Of a stretch of 64,000 nt of DNA, positions 1 to 12,800 are shown one piece after another. Made by a program: the position numbers and the translations under genes. The DNA is from Gordionus sp. m RMFG-2023. Its lineage: Eukaryota > Nematomorpha > Gordioida > Chordodea > Parachordodidae. The notes under the pieces are model-generated. The model did no database searches and had not been told where the DNA came from. It worked only from the letters and a program-made list of their open reading frames with translations. The DNA lies in the NCBI RefSeq assembly GCF_954871325.1, contig NC_088778.1:6109743-6173742 (forward strand), in the 5' to 3' direction. Each line of letters starts with the position of its first letter. The first letter of the stretch is position 1.

Positions 1-930
1 AAGTTAACAATTTAATAGTGGTTTGTAACATGAGAATAATTACTATACGTGTTACCAAAATGTCAGCTGATTTGCTTTTAACGACTCTTAAAAATGCATT
101 TTAATGAATGAATCGTCAGTCTAGGTATTATATATGTCATTGGATTATATATACAATCATAAAATAACCCAAAACAATAAAAAATATCGGATCGCTAAAT
201 ATCGGTGCCGATTCGATAAATATAGGCACAACACGAGTAAATTGCAAAGCTTAAGTAATAACCTAAGCTAAAATATAGTTAATTTTTTACAAACTTCACT
301 TCTTAGATTTATTTTGTTATGTCACTGGGTTCATAACCCTACTAGACAACAAATCCGCCATGACATTGAACGAGCAGGAATATTCAACCGTTGCCTCCCG
401 TTTCCAAAATACATTTAAAGTTGTAAAATATTATCCATTTATATTTTCCAAAAAATCTTTTTCACTAATTAAAATATAAACTAAGGCCTACAGTATTTGA
501 ATTTGAAATGATTACTCTCCTACGCCAAAATTAAATTGCAATTCTATAACTTTTTTACTTCATTAATCTAATTTAAAATAAATCATCAGTTTACGAAATT
601 ATGGTACTAAGAAATGTTTCAATTTTATGCAACATATGAATCTCAAATATTTCGATTATTTTTTTTTGGCTCATTTCTTTAATAAATCGATATCTTTTTT
701 TTTCGCAGTTAGATTTTCTCTCCACAAGCAATGAACTTGAATTTTTTAAAAATTAGCTACTAAATTACTTATACTATATATATACAATAAAAGAAAGTTT
801 CCTGCCCGTCTAATTTTTTCCCACTTGTCTTCCTGTTTTTAACCCCCTCCCCCTCCTTTGCCATTGCTTAAAATTATCAATCCGCCTGTCCGAACGAGGT
901 GATGATTTCAATAAGAATGTGTTATTTAAA
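1..930. other. AT-rich stretch, nothing recognised
   Basis: No reading frame of convincing length, splice-linked exon or repeat end was recognised here. It has poly-A/T runs and a short C-rich run near 843-857. It lies outside the target-site duplication of the hAT element that follows. Confidence 0.5.
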
Positions 931-938
931 ATCATAAC

Positions 939-3455
939 CAGAGTTGTTAAACGCTATTTTTAAAAGTAGCGCGCTACCGCTATAGCTATTTGTCAAAAAA
1001 AGTAGCGCGCTACCGCTTTCGCTATTTTTAAGCTACTTTTTATAAAAAAAAATTTAGAAACAAATTTTTTTTATTTTTTTTTGCTTATAATGTAAATGTA
1101 TAATAAATAATATATAAAAATCAACATTTATAAATATAAAAATATAGTTAGTTTAGATTATAAAAAAATATGAATCATTATTAATTAGAATTACTTCTGT
1201 ATACTCTTTTATAAAAGTATGCTCTTCATCGTTAATATATTCAATTTCAACAAGATCACAGAGATAATTATTCTCTAATCTTCTTTCCTCCAGAAAAAAG
1301 CGATTAGTTTTATTGCTTGGTATACAGAATTCCATCTTGTACGATTAGGGGTTAATAAATATTTCCCTAATTTTTTTTTAAACATGTCAGAACTTTTAGG
1401 AGATTTGTTCTGCTTATTCCATAAAGTTTGACATTTATAAAATGTCGATCTTGACACCCTTTTAAAATCTTCATCATTTAAAGCTCATTCAGCATCTACT
1501 GTTGCTATCAAATTTAAATTATGACAGGAGCATCTCTGATGGCTGGGTAACATTGTGGAGTTAGTTGAAGATCCTATAGAATATTGATTAGATTAACATG
1601 TATTATAAAATAATTTAAACCATCTTCTAAGATCTCATTAATATCATTGGCATCAACACCTATTTCCTCCTCTTCCAATACATGTTGACTATCATTCTGT
1701 ATCTCATCTTCAGCATTATTCTCACCAAATATTCTATATTCATATTAAATAGGACAAATTAAATTATTAATCCAGTTTTAATAGAAATGTCTAGTAATAT
1801 TTATCAAAATCTTAGTATTCTAAATTTTGAACCTCAGGAATTATAATGTAACTAAGCAGATATCAAATGAAGACATTGAATGAATTCCCTGTACTGTATA
1901 TAAATTGATGGCAATTAATCAATAAGAAATAAATATAGTAAAAATCTAATCATCCATGAAATATTCAATAACCATATCTTATTAAATGTTAGAATAGCTC
2001 AATGACACTGTACAATAAAAATTAATGAAATAATCCACTTCTGTATATTTTCTTAATTAATTTCACTAATTTTATTTATAATTTGATATAAATTATGATA
2101 ATCATAATATTACTAAAATATGTGTGTATTTAAATAAAAATTCTATAAATAATGTGAAATATTAAAATACTAAATATTTTATAGATTAAATAATAACCAT
2201 TCCATTCTGATTAATTTACTGCCCAAAAAATCATAACTTAAAATAAATATTTTAAATAAATTTGTGATATAACCTAAATGCCTTCAGATAGTTAGACCCA
2301 TTATCAGTAACCATCTTGCAAACTTTATTATGAATCCTAAAAGACTTGTGGATGTCAATAATTTTATTTGCAAGTACGTCATATGTCTGGCATCCTATAA
2401 TCCTTTTTAGGGCTAAGGCTACAGATCTTCTTTTTAAAGTCCTAGGGTCTAACCAATGGCCTGTGATTCCCAAATAAGCTCTAAAAATATTTAATCAGAT
2501 CAATTTATAAATATAAATAAGTTTTTATATTCTGTTATGTGTCCAACTATCTGCCGTGGTACATACATAAGATATATCTGATAACTCTACTATTAGAGCA
2601 TCTTTCATCACTTTGAAGTTGTCGGCTATTTTATTTATAAGTATCTGGCGACATAAAACTGTTGTGCCAGGGGATAAAGTTTTAATCATCATAGTAAATG
2701 ATGGATTATCAACCAAGGACAATGGCTGAACTGTGTCAATAATAAAATCAACAAATACTTTATCAGCCAATTTTTGTGAAATATTGGCATGTTTATTATC
2801 AGTTAATTTGGTTTGGATAGTATTTGTCTTTTTGAATGAAGATTCTCCTATACCAATTTTTTTTATATGTTCCTCTATTTCCTTATAGCAATTGGCGTGA
2901 ACAGTCTAATAAAATAAATAATATTATAATGTAAAAATAACAATTTACCTTTAGGTGTTTCTTCAGGTTATAGCTACTCAATTGATTTGATGATATATTT
3001 TTTTTACATTTTAAGCACAGGAATTTGAATCCAGATTTTGTTTTAATATTTATTTTAAAAAATTTTTTCAAATCTAGGGAATGGGAAATCGTTATTAGAG
3101 TTATTAAGTACATTTTCTTCCATTGAATCTTCCATGTCTGAATCACTGTCAAGGATTTGGATATCCATGGGCGATGCCATTTTAGATTATTAACACAGAT
3201 TGAAAATATAAATTAAAAATTGAAAATATATTTAAATTTCAAAATTAAATAATAATAATTAATTATGATATGATATTATATTTAAATTTTCATGTTTATA
3301 CTTACATTCATTATATTTTTTAAAAGTAGCGAAGTAGCGTGCTACTTAGTACTTTAAAAAAAAGTAGCGCGCTAAAAAATTAAATAATTAAAAAAAAAGT
3401 AGCGGCTATTAGCTATAGCTACCAAAAAAGATAGCGCGCTACTTTAACAACTCTG
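939..3455 (-). mobile_element. hAT DNA transposon, copy 1 (2.5 kb)
   Basis: The element starts CAGAGTTGTTAAACGC and ends with the inverted match GTTTAACAACTCTG-like sequence (ACTTTAACAACTCTG). It is flanked by a perfect 8-bp target-site duplication, ATCATAAC, at 931-938 and 3456-3463. Eight-base duplications, CAG-type ends and the encoded BED finger plus RNase-H-like segments are the known signature of the hAT superfamily. The subterminal 100-150 bp at both ends are packed with the palindrome-like motif AGTAGCGCGCTAC. The element lies about 300 bp downstream of the V-ATPase stop codon. A second copy of the same family is at 55571-57142. Confidence 0.95.
1190..3180 (-). pseudogene. hAT transposase remnant (BED finger + catalytic segments)
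   Basis: Read on the minus strand from the ATG at 3178-3180. The first exon gives an acidic N-terminus, then a BED-type zinc finger: CLKC, then KKHLK continuing after an apparent intron of about 40 bp (donor near 2947, acceptor near 2910) as TVHANC, so the ligands are C-x2-C and H-x4-H. Downstream exons give KLADKVFVDFIIDT and TTADSWTHN (2525-2800), then GITGHWLDP and VTDNGSNYLKAF (2252-2473), and finally KCQTLWNKQNKS and LLTPNRTRWNS (1275-1457). All are typical of hAT transposases related to ZBED proteins. Reading frames are interrupted and no C-terminal hAT dimerisation segment is found in this copy, so it is unlikely to encode active enzyme. Confidence 0.85.
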
Positions 3456-3463
3456 ATCATAAC

Positions 3464-3756
3464 AAACATTTTTACAAATTTTTATTTTTTATTCTATGTT
3501 ATAAATAATTAATAGATAAATGACTTATGACGTTTATAATTAATGAAAAAAAAAATTAAAATAGGCGTTACAATATATTGATTTGTAATTTTGAGAGACC
3601 ACAATAATGATTAATTAATAAAAGTTAGTATAAAAATTATATAAATTGGTCAAGTGAACATAATAGCCGATTAAACTTAAATATTAATACAATGATTTCT
3701 TTCAATTGATTCTTTTTACAAAATAAAATAAATATAGGCGCTCCAAAAATCGTAAA
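3464..3756 (-). promoter_or_regulatory. V-ATPase a 3' region with possible poly(A) signal
   Basis: This stretch lies between the stop codon and the hAT target duplication. An AATAAA hexamer lies on the minus strand at 3481-3486, about 270 bp past the stop and just outside the transposon. Whether transcripts end here or inside the hAT element cannot be told from sequence. Confidence 0.35.
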
Positions 3757-3865
3757 TTATTCCTCGGACCCACCAATCATTGCTACGGAGTCAAGAATAT
3801 ATTGGAATGAGAAAGGCTCAAAAAGATAACCGGTCCCGGAGTAAAATTTACTTTGAAACTCAACC
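3757..3865 (-). CDS. V-ATPase a exon 20 (C-terminus and stop)
   Basis: Encodes [20 protein letters not shown] then [15 protein letters not shown] and a TAA stop at 3757-3759. The PFSF tail is the normal C-terminus of the family. The acceptor AAAG|G completes the Trp codon. Confidence 0.96.
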
Positions 3866-6800
3866 CTTTGTGTGTGCGTATATATATATATATAAAACCA
3901 TTAAAATATTATGATTGGTTACATAGTGTACTCTTGAAAGAAAGTAGAGAGTATAATAAGTTTTTTAAATACTATATAACTAAGAACGCTATATTATAAG
4001 TTACTTTTAAAGTTTGAGTAAAGATAATTATTTAGATAACGAGAAGCTTTATTATTTCATGTTAAATTATTTATCGTTTTATATTACCAATGCAATCTAA
4101 GTGCGTGAAGGAAGGCCGAAAGTCCCTCCATGAATAGCAAGATGGCGACTGTCAATACCGCCCAAAAAGCGAACACAACGTATAACACTATGCTACCTAT
4201 TTTGGAATTGAAGCTGAACCCTACTCTGAACACCATTTGCCATAAAACTTCCGATAATTCTATTCGTTCGGTCAAATAATTTTTAAAAATATATGAATAC
4301 ATTGTTTTATATTCGACAGCGTTCAATTATTCTACTCATCTAGATGTGGTTTTTTTGTGCTATACTGCTTTTATCTAATTTTTACATCGCTATCGCCATT
4401 ATATTTTTTTGCGATTATAAATTAACTATTTTATTACCTTGTTCATACATTGAAAATTTCATACACCCCTCTAAAAACACCCAAGTCTCCTTTAATGAAA
4501 GGGGTTCAGTTTTTAGGCGCCAGCCTATATATTATATGCAAATTTATAAAAATCGATCAGAAACCGACAATTAAAAAAACCGGCTGAGTCTCAAAGGGGA
4601 AGATCTGGGTTTGACCCGATATCGGATACAGCTCTTGTTATAACACTTTGCCAACTAATGTATATTATTAAATATTAAAAAACAACAACTTCGAATTAAT
4701 AAATAATTATATTTAAAAAAAAAATTACGTGCGTGAGCCAAGCTTAAAGCCCATAGCCGCAAATAAGAGGCTGTATGGGACAGGCATCCCAGAGAAAATT
4801 CTATCGTGTGAATGCATTGTTCTATCATTATCTCGGAAAAATTGAACTAGATGAGATTATTTTTTTAAAATAAAAAGAAAGTTCATTAACAATATAATAT
4901 ATTTTTAGGAATATTTGTTATTATATTATTGTGGATATTTAAAATTATGGGGAGGGGGGATGGATTACCCAACAAGAATAACATGGTATCCTATTCAGTG
5001 TAGCACCTTTTTTTAACTTTTAAATATAAATGGTAATAATTCTGGTATAAATATAAACAAATAATGTAATGGTTAGAGAATTATAGTTTATTACCTATTT
5101 TTTTAATTAAAACAAAAAAGAAAATAGGCAAAGAATAATATGCCAAGACCATATTATTCATTCTTTAAAGTGTTAATAAGTGGCCATTTAAATAAAATTT
5201 TGGCTGATAAAGATAAAAGATATTTATAAAGTTACAAATTAGAAATTAGTTATCATTTTAAAAATATTTTGGCTAAAATAGTCATGTAAATGACAATTTT
5301 CATCCCTTATACATTGAAATGATAACATAAAATTGTAAAAAATTTTTGGGTCAGAAGTTCAAATCTAACTAAATAATATACCCTCCCCTCCCTGCAGTGG
5401 TGTATTTAATGGGCATTCGCACCCTCCAAAATTTTTTCCGCAAATTTTTTAAACTCTTATTTTAACTGATAAATGGGAATTTTATTAAATTATGTGATTT
5501 CTTCTTTTGCACGTCCCGAAACAAAATCCTAAATATACCCCCCTCCCCCCATCTCATCATTCTGAAACGATTACTTATTATTTAGTAAGAAAAATCTAGA
5601 AGTTTAGAATTAATACATTACCACTTCACCCTCATCCGCAGATTTGATAGAAGGTTTGCGACTGACACCAGGTTCATTCCGAGAATCGAGCGAGCCCTCG
5701 GCTGGGTCTTGAATATTGTTTGGACTCAGTAAACCGTCCTAAAAATATATTGGGTGATAATTATTTTTTGACAAATTTATATTAAAAAAAAGATAGGTCA
5801 AGTGAAGGGGAAAAAAATGAGAAAGAAAAGGAGGGGAAAATAGAGAAATAAAAGGCGGGTGGAATGAAAAATGAGAAACAAACGAATTTCGGAAAACGGC
5901 GCTATGGACCGGATTTCAGAAGGAGAAATTTTTAATAGGAATAGGAGAAAAGGTTATTAAGTGAATTTGACAATCGTATGAATTATGGATGCTAAAATCA
6001 AAACTATAGCCTTTACCTAATCCTAAAAAAAAATAATTGAAAGGAAAAATGGAAGGATTATTTTTATGGGTAGTGAATAAGGTATCGCATTCAAGTGTGA
6101 TAAATTTCAAGTAGGGCTGAATTATTTTTATTTTCATAAATTTTCTTACTTTTAATCAAATATTTTTTCAAAAAATGTTAATATAATATATATATATATA
6201 CTAATATCAAGAGATTTCTTTTGAAATTAATCATAAAAATTGAAGATTTTGTTTTGTGTTCAATTTGTGTTCCAGCCCTACTCTCAAGTACAAAAAAATT
6301 GAAGAAATAATTATAGTATGTAAATAAAATATATTCATGATTTAAATCATAATTAATCAAATTCATGCAAATAAAAAGTGATGACAATATAAAAAAAAAT
6401 ACAAAACCATGCAAATTTATTTAGGTCATGCATATTTATTCCCGAAAAGTAAAATATACTGTGGAATTATTGCCATATCGGTAATTTTATAAATATACTA
6501 CATCGAACCATCATATAGTTTTATGATGCTCTTTATCCAAATGGTTCCATAACAGTAAAGAAAACGTAGCAGCTTTACAGCTGCGCCGAGGCGTGGCGAA
6601 AGGTGGGCGTTTGTGCGAAAAAATAAAATATCATGGTATTTAATAGATTTTTTTTACAAAAAAATTTACAGGGAAATTCTTATTTTCTTCTCGGATTTCT
6701 GGGAAATAAATCTTAAAAAAAAATTCCAAATTTTTTGGGACAAAGTGAGAAAGATAAATGTTGTTTTAGACCCCAGTTATGGGTTCGGCATTAATGGGAA

Positions 6801-9800
6801 GCGAAGCCCTAGTTAGTCTTCTACTGTGTTGTACATCCGGACTCGTCGAGTAATGAACATCTACCACAGGATTTTCTTGACCCATCAGCCTAGTTTGCCT
6901 CTGATTATTTTTAGCAAAAAATTTTTTTTTAGCGTATTTCTTCTATTAAATTTTTAAAATATAATCATAGAAGCTTCATCTATACGTTATTTTAACGCGG
7001 CGAGGTTAGTTGTGTGGCTGTCTTAAAAAAAAATATTGTTAGAAATTGGAATTTTTGAGTATTTTTAAACAGCGCGATTGATTTTAATATACATTAAGTA
7101 TATATATATATATAATAATAATAATAATACCTCCATTAAAGAGAATGGATAGAAAGCATTGCGTTTGGACAGATTAATTAATTATAAAATGCGATATCTA
7201 AATTTCGAAAAAAAATGTTTAAATTTAAAGCGCGTAACAAAATGTTACGTTTTTAATTGATTACGCTTATCTAGGCTGCGATAATTTACCTAACAACTAG
7301 TGCATTCTTCTCCCTTCGGAGTTAAATTGTACCATAAAAGCCTATAAACCTACGAGAGACGAACTTAATATCTTTATATGAAAAAAATTCCCATATATAT
7401 AAGTTTTTTCTTAAGAGATAAATTGAGTTTATTATTAAAAAAACGAATTTAAAACAAAGGTCATATAAAAAAAACGATTTAAAAATATAGCGTATATATA
7501 TATATGAAAATTTAAAACAACCAAAAACTGAAAAAGAAAGAAATTAATTTTATTATTATTTTTTAAGATAAAAATATTTTCCCCGCTAGATAAATTAATC
7601 ATTTATTTGGGCTCGTGTTTTTTAGTATAAATTTTCTTTTGTTTACAAAAATAAATTTCGTTAGTTATCAGTCAGTGCCTCCTAGTAACGTTAATGACCT
7701 CGGCATTGGTAAATCTCTGAAAACTAGTACTACATGCGGCTTACCAGCTTGACAAGTCTTAACAATAAAATATTACGAGGCGCTAAATTAAATTACATAG
7801 CGAAATATAATACAAAGCGGGGATGGGGGAGGTGGTGAAGAAAATTGGAGAGCAAAAAAAAAGATAAGGTTAGTCGGAAGCTAAAAGCATGCGATTGTGT
7901 TAGCTAATTAGTGTGATTATGTATAATAAATATTCGAATTCATGCTTATTCCATGCAAACGTGTAAAATGAAAACTAAACACTTGAAAATCAAACAAATA
8001 AATAATTTGTTTTTTAAAAAAAAAACACATTTCCAGTTAAAATTTTACTTTTACTCGATTTGATGAAAATAAAAAGTTTCATTTAGGTAATAGAATAGAA
8101 GAAATCGAGAAAGCTAACCTGCATGAAATTCTTATTTTTACGTCTCAAGAGCAACGGTTTAGGCAGTAGCATCCAAGGTATACACAACACTGCCACTATA
8201 ACTAGAACGTATTGTAGGGTTTTCTTAGTCGCGTAAAATTACATAAACATTTTATTTTTAATGAATCATTTTTTTTTAAAATAAACCAAAAGATTACAAT
8301 TATTGAATTACTTTTAAATGTCTTATGATTTCGTTTAGATAATTGCTTAACAAAGAATTTATATACAATCGAAAGAACGAAAAAAAATGATATTCTCCAA
8401 TTTAAACGAAAAAAATATACAATTTTTTATCTTATCCATTGTATCTTTCATTTGGTTTATTGGACAAGTATCCTAGCACTCGGCTGTCCAAGACTGTCGG
8501 GGGCCGGGGTGAAATTTCTAAGCTGAGAAACTTATCATATCATATATCTTTACACATCAGTCATCGAAGAAAAATCTGTAAATTTTTACAGTTCCTTATC
8601 AGGATTGAACCTGGAACCTTCGGCTTCCAAGTATACATCATAAACCCACTAGGCCACCCCGGCGATTTTTTTTATCTTATCCATTATTAAATAAAAATAT
8701 GGATAAAAGTACTTGGCCTTTGAAAAGATAAGGACTGCAAATTTCCCCGGGGGCTGGAGGAGGATAACTCAACAAAAACATGTTGATGAGGTTGATCAAC
8801 AAGCTCGGGGCACACCTGGAGTTGGTGGCGTTAAATTTGATCCATTTGACAACTATCACGATGCAAAGATAGCCGAATAGGCAAAAGAGAAACAGGAATT
8901 GTGGGATAAACTCGGTAATAATGTTTGAGCGGTTGCGGTAGTATCTTTATAAAAAAAATCAATATAGTATATTTGTCTTATTAGGTGATCGAAAAAATCC
9001 ATCTATAAGGGTAAACTCGAACCAAGTGATTTTCATCAATAGAAAAATGGTATTCATAAAAATTTAATTATACTAACGTATGATTGAAGAGCGAAAGACA
9101 TATGCCCAGGCTCATATGGATGACTCCCAGGATAATACTTATCTTCATCTTGTAAGAGTTGGTAAATGTGATTTTGTTTTTGGCCAATTGCCATATGGGG
9201 TCAATACCATAGGGGTAAGGTGATCCCCTATAAACGGCTGGATATCTAGGGTCTAAGCCAATGATGGTAACGTCAGATAAGTAAGTTCTGTTTGATGGGC
9301 TGCCTGGTGAAGGGTTAGGACCTAAAAAAATTGGTGCAATGTTAATATAAAGTCAGAATGAACTAATAATGAAACCCATAGCATAGGTAATCATTGATCA
9401 TATAACGATGAATGATTTAGGATAATCTTAAAAATTGACATAAAAGAGTTAATAGATATCGAATTTGTGATTTTCAACATTTTGGAAGTAACTTTTTTTT
9501 AAAAAAAGAAAGGAATAAATGAATGGAAAAAAAGAATCTTAATATTAAAGAGCCGATTTAAAAAGAAAGGCATACCAATGGCATATTGAGGCATCCTTGC
9601 CTTCCAAGCTGACCCAAAAATGTTGATAGATTTCGAAAAAACGTCGTTGTAAAGCAAACCAGTGTATATTGCGAACAAACCCATACCAAACACTATGTAA
9701 CGACCGCCATAAAAAATGCCGAATGTCTATTTTAAAAAAAGAGTAAAATATGGATGACAATTAAAATGTCGGAATGATATTTACTTCATTCCTAGCCATC

Positions 9801-12800
9801 CGGGCCAGGGATCGTTCTTTGATGATCATGTAAGCTCCCACCATCGCCATTATCAAGCCATGGCCGGCGTCCCCAAACATTACAGCGAATAGGAAAGGGA
9901 AAGTTATCATGGTGTAAGGTGCTTTTTAATTTAAAATAAATTCAAATTATAACTCCCAATAATATATAACTACAACATAACGATAAAATAAAAACCTGCT
10001 AAAATTTAAAATTATGCAGGCAGATGGATATGTTAGATACGCATTTAAGAACACACCGTTAAAGGGATAGTAAACCAGAAATAGAGCGTTGCAAAATAGC
10101 GTTTTTTTTTAAAATGAATTTTTAAGTATTATTAAAAATATTTTTTATCGTCTGCTTAATTGTTATATTAAATGATTCCAAATAATATTCATATTAAAGG
10201 TATATCAGTGTATTAAAATATATATTTTATAAAAAATTTACCTATGACATAATAAAATATTCCATTTTTTTTTATCTGGATAAGGATTTAAATTTTGGAA
10301 ATGAATAAAATACATTGTATCAGATTTCTTTTTCTAGTGATCGATTAGTGTTATTAAACGGCTCGATTTAAGCCGATTTTTAAATACAGCTCAATATTTT
10401 ACAGAAAAATATTATGCAAGCCTAAAGATTTTACTCATAGATGGATGGCATTTTGAACATCTTTTTACCAAAATCTCGAGGCCAAAGGCAATATTTTTCT
10501 TTGATTAAGCCGGTTAACAACACTAGTTGCGACGATAAAAAATTATCCAATAATATACCGGTAGATTTTATTTCTCATAAAGAATAAAATTTAGAAAGAG
10601 AGAAAAAATAGGGCATTTCCCCGAAAAAACGGTTTATATATTAGTCATGAGTTCTTCATTTTACCCAATTCTACACAATTTCAAGATTTCTCTTTTTTTT
10701 GTAATCTTCCTTCTAATATTCAAATCATTCAAATTTTAATTCAATGTGCAATTCCTTTATCTTTCTCTTTCTTCTTTCTTGCTTTCTAATATGTAAAAAA
10801 AATGGTTCTGCAGAAGTAACATTTTTTTTTACTTGGGTTAACCTCCCTATATTTAGCGGCCCCGTAAGCGTCAACGATATTTTGAAAGCCGGAGGTGTAT
10901 TTGTTTAGCTTGTTGTAAGTAGGCGGTGATACGTTAGACGGAACCTCCATTTTGTTCATTATGCAAGGCACCGAGCTCCCAGAATTCTCCTGTAAGTTAA
11001 TTTATCACGAGTTATAAATTTTATCATAAATTTAAATGTGGAACTAAGCGAAGAGGATATTACAAAACCAAAAGATATGGGCGTCTCGCTTATATTCCCT
11101 AGAAAAATTTTTAAAGTAAATTTGAAATAAATATTAATAGATGCTAGGGACAATTCTGGGAACAATGATATATTTCCTTCATTATTAGCGATGTTTAAAA
11201 ACTCAATTTAAATACGTTCTCCTTAGCATCTAATTAATATTATTTTCAATATTACTTTTAAAATTTTCTAAGAGTTATAAGCGAGATTCCAAATGCTTAG
11301 CGATTTAGAATGTGTAGCCTAATCCTTAATCATTAAAATAAAATTTGAATCAAAGCTGTATCTATAATAGTTTAGATTGAGCTAGCTGAGTATATGTGAA
11401 AGTTGATTTTCTAGCCCAGTCCAAACATGATATGTTTCAACTGGCCATAAATATGATTCAAGAATTATATTATAAATTAAAAATTTCAATAAATAATTAA
11501 TATTAACATTTAATTTTATCATCTATTTAATGATAATATTTTATAAATTATTATCTGGATGTTAAACATGCTTAAAATTAACCACTCATCTATTTATAAA
11601 TTTTATCAATTACATTTTAACCAATTTTGAGAGAAATTGGTTCGATATATAAAATATTAAAGGGTGGTGACCTGGCCAATTTACAAAGATGGCCATTCAT
11701 TTCATCCCTACATAATTTTTATTCTAACTATTTTTATTATAATTTTAGTCTAGACAGATCAAAAATGCCACCTACTTATAGATGATTTTTTTGAAATAAT
11801 TAGTGTTGAACGATTATTTAGTCATAGCTCATACTTTCTGATCGTTGCTCTAGACTTGGGGATGACAGTATAAAAATGTTATTATTATTGATGCAATAAA
11901 AAATAAATAAATTATAATTTGAAATTTTAGTCATATATTTTATATGTGGAAGCAGAGATAACCTAAAAAACATTTAAAAAAAAATTTCTAAAGCAGCAAA
12001 GTAGCTAATAGAGCGCTACTTTTTTGAAAATGGTGGCGGTAGCGATAGCGCACTACTTTTAAAAGTAGATTTTAATATCACTGATATCTAGAAATTGACG
12101 CTAGATTATTGAAAGTTAATTTTTAACGTATAAACCATCTTGGTAAGTTATCAAACAAAAGATATTTTAAGGGGAAGTCAGTATTGGTGACAAATTTTTA
12201 GCCTGTCCGATTGCTATTTTGTACCGGCCTATTCCAATGCTTACCTATACTAATGCAATTTTTATGCGTAAAAAATTAGCTGCCAATCTGGTTCAAATAA
12301 TCCCGAAGATATAAACATTTATAATTGGGCCAATCGGTACAAATAAATTTAAAAATGAGGCTCGTTGTAGTGAAATGATATTTTTTTACGAGATTAAAAA
12401 AATTTTCCCTTATTTGTTCATTCATTTTCGACTGAAATAAAGGAAACAAAATTTAACATTTGACAGTTCTTGCTTACTATACACCGGCCTAATTATTAAT
12501 TGAAACTCAGGATAGATTTAAAATTATATTTTTTTAAAATAAAACTAAATAATTCAACCTCTCCTCTTTTGAGCGCCATTCTTATCTTGTCAAAATCTGC
12601 CACCGGACACCATCCTTCGGCTATGAGGCACTTGTGGGTCACGTCCAAACTGCACATATTTAGCGCGTAGTATACCGCTTTGATCTTGCGAACCTTGCAT
12701 GTAAAGGTAATTTTTTATTCTTTCTTTTTTTCCTTCAATATTTTGAACTAACATAACTTTCATTTTATGACTTATAAATTATTAAAAAATTTTTCAAAAC

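Noticed and set aside
4575-4645. tRNA-like segment with GGGTTTGACCC
   Set aside because: The B-box is only approximate on either strand, no convincing A-box at proper spacing was found, and there is no target repeat.
5916-6414. Two minus-strand frames of 73 and 78 codons inside V-ATPase intron 16
   Set aside because: No conservation clue, and V-ATPase exons 16 and 17 join in phase across this interval without them.
7673-7787. Possible small MITE (CAGTGCCTCCTAG against AGCGCCTCGTAA)
   Set aside because: Match too short and no target duplication.
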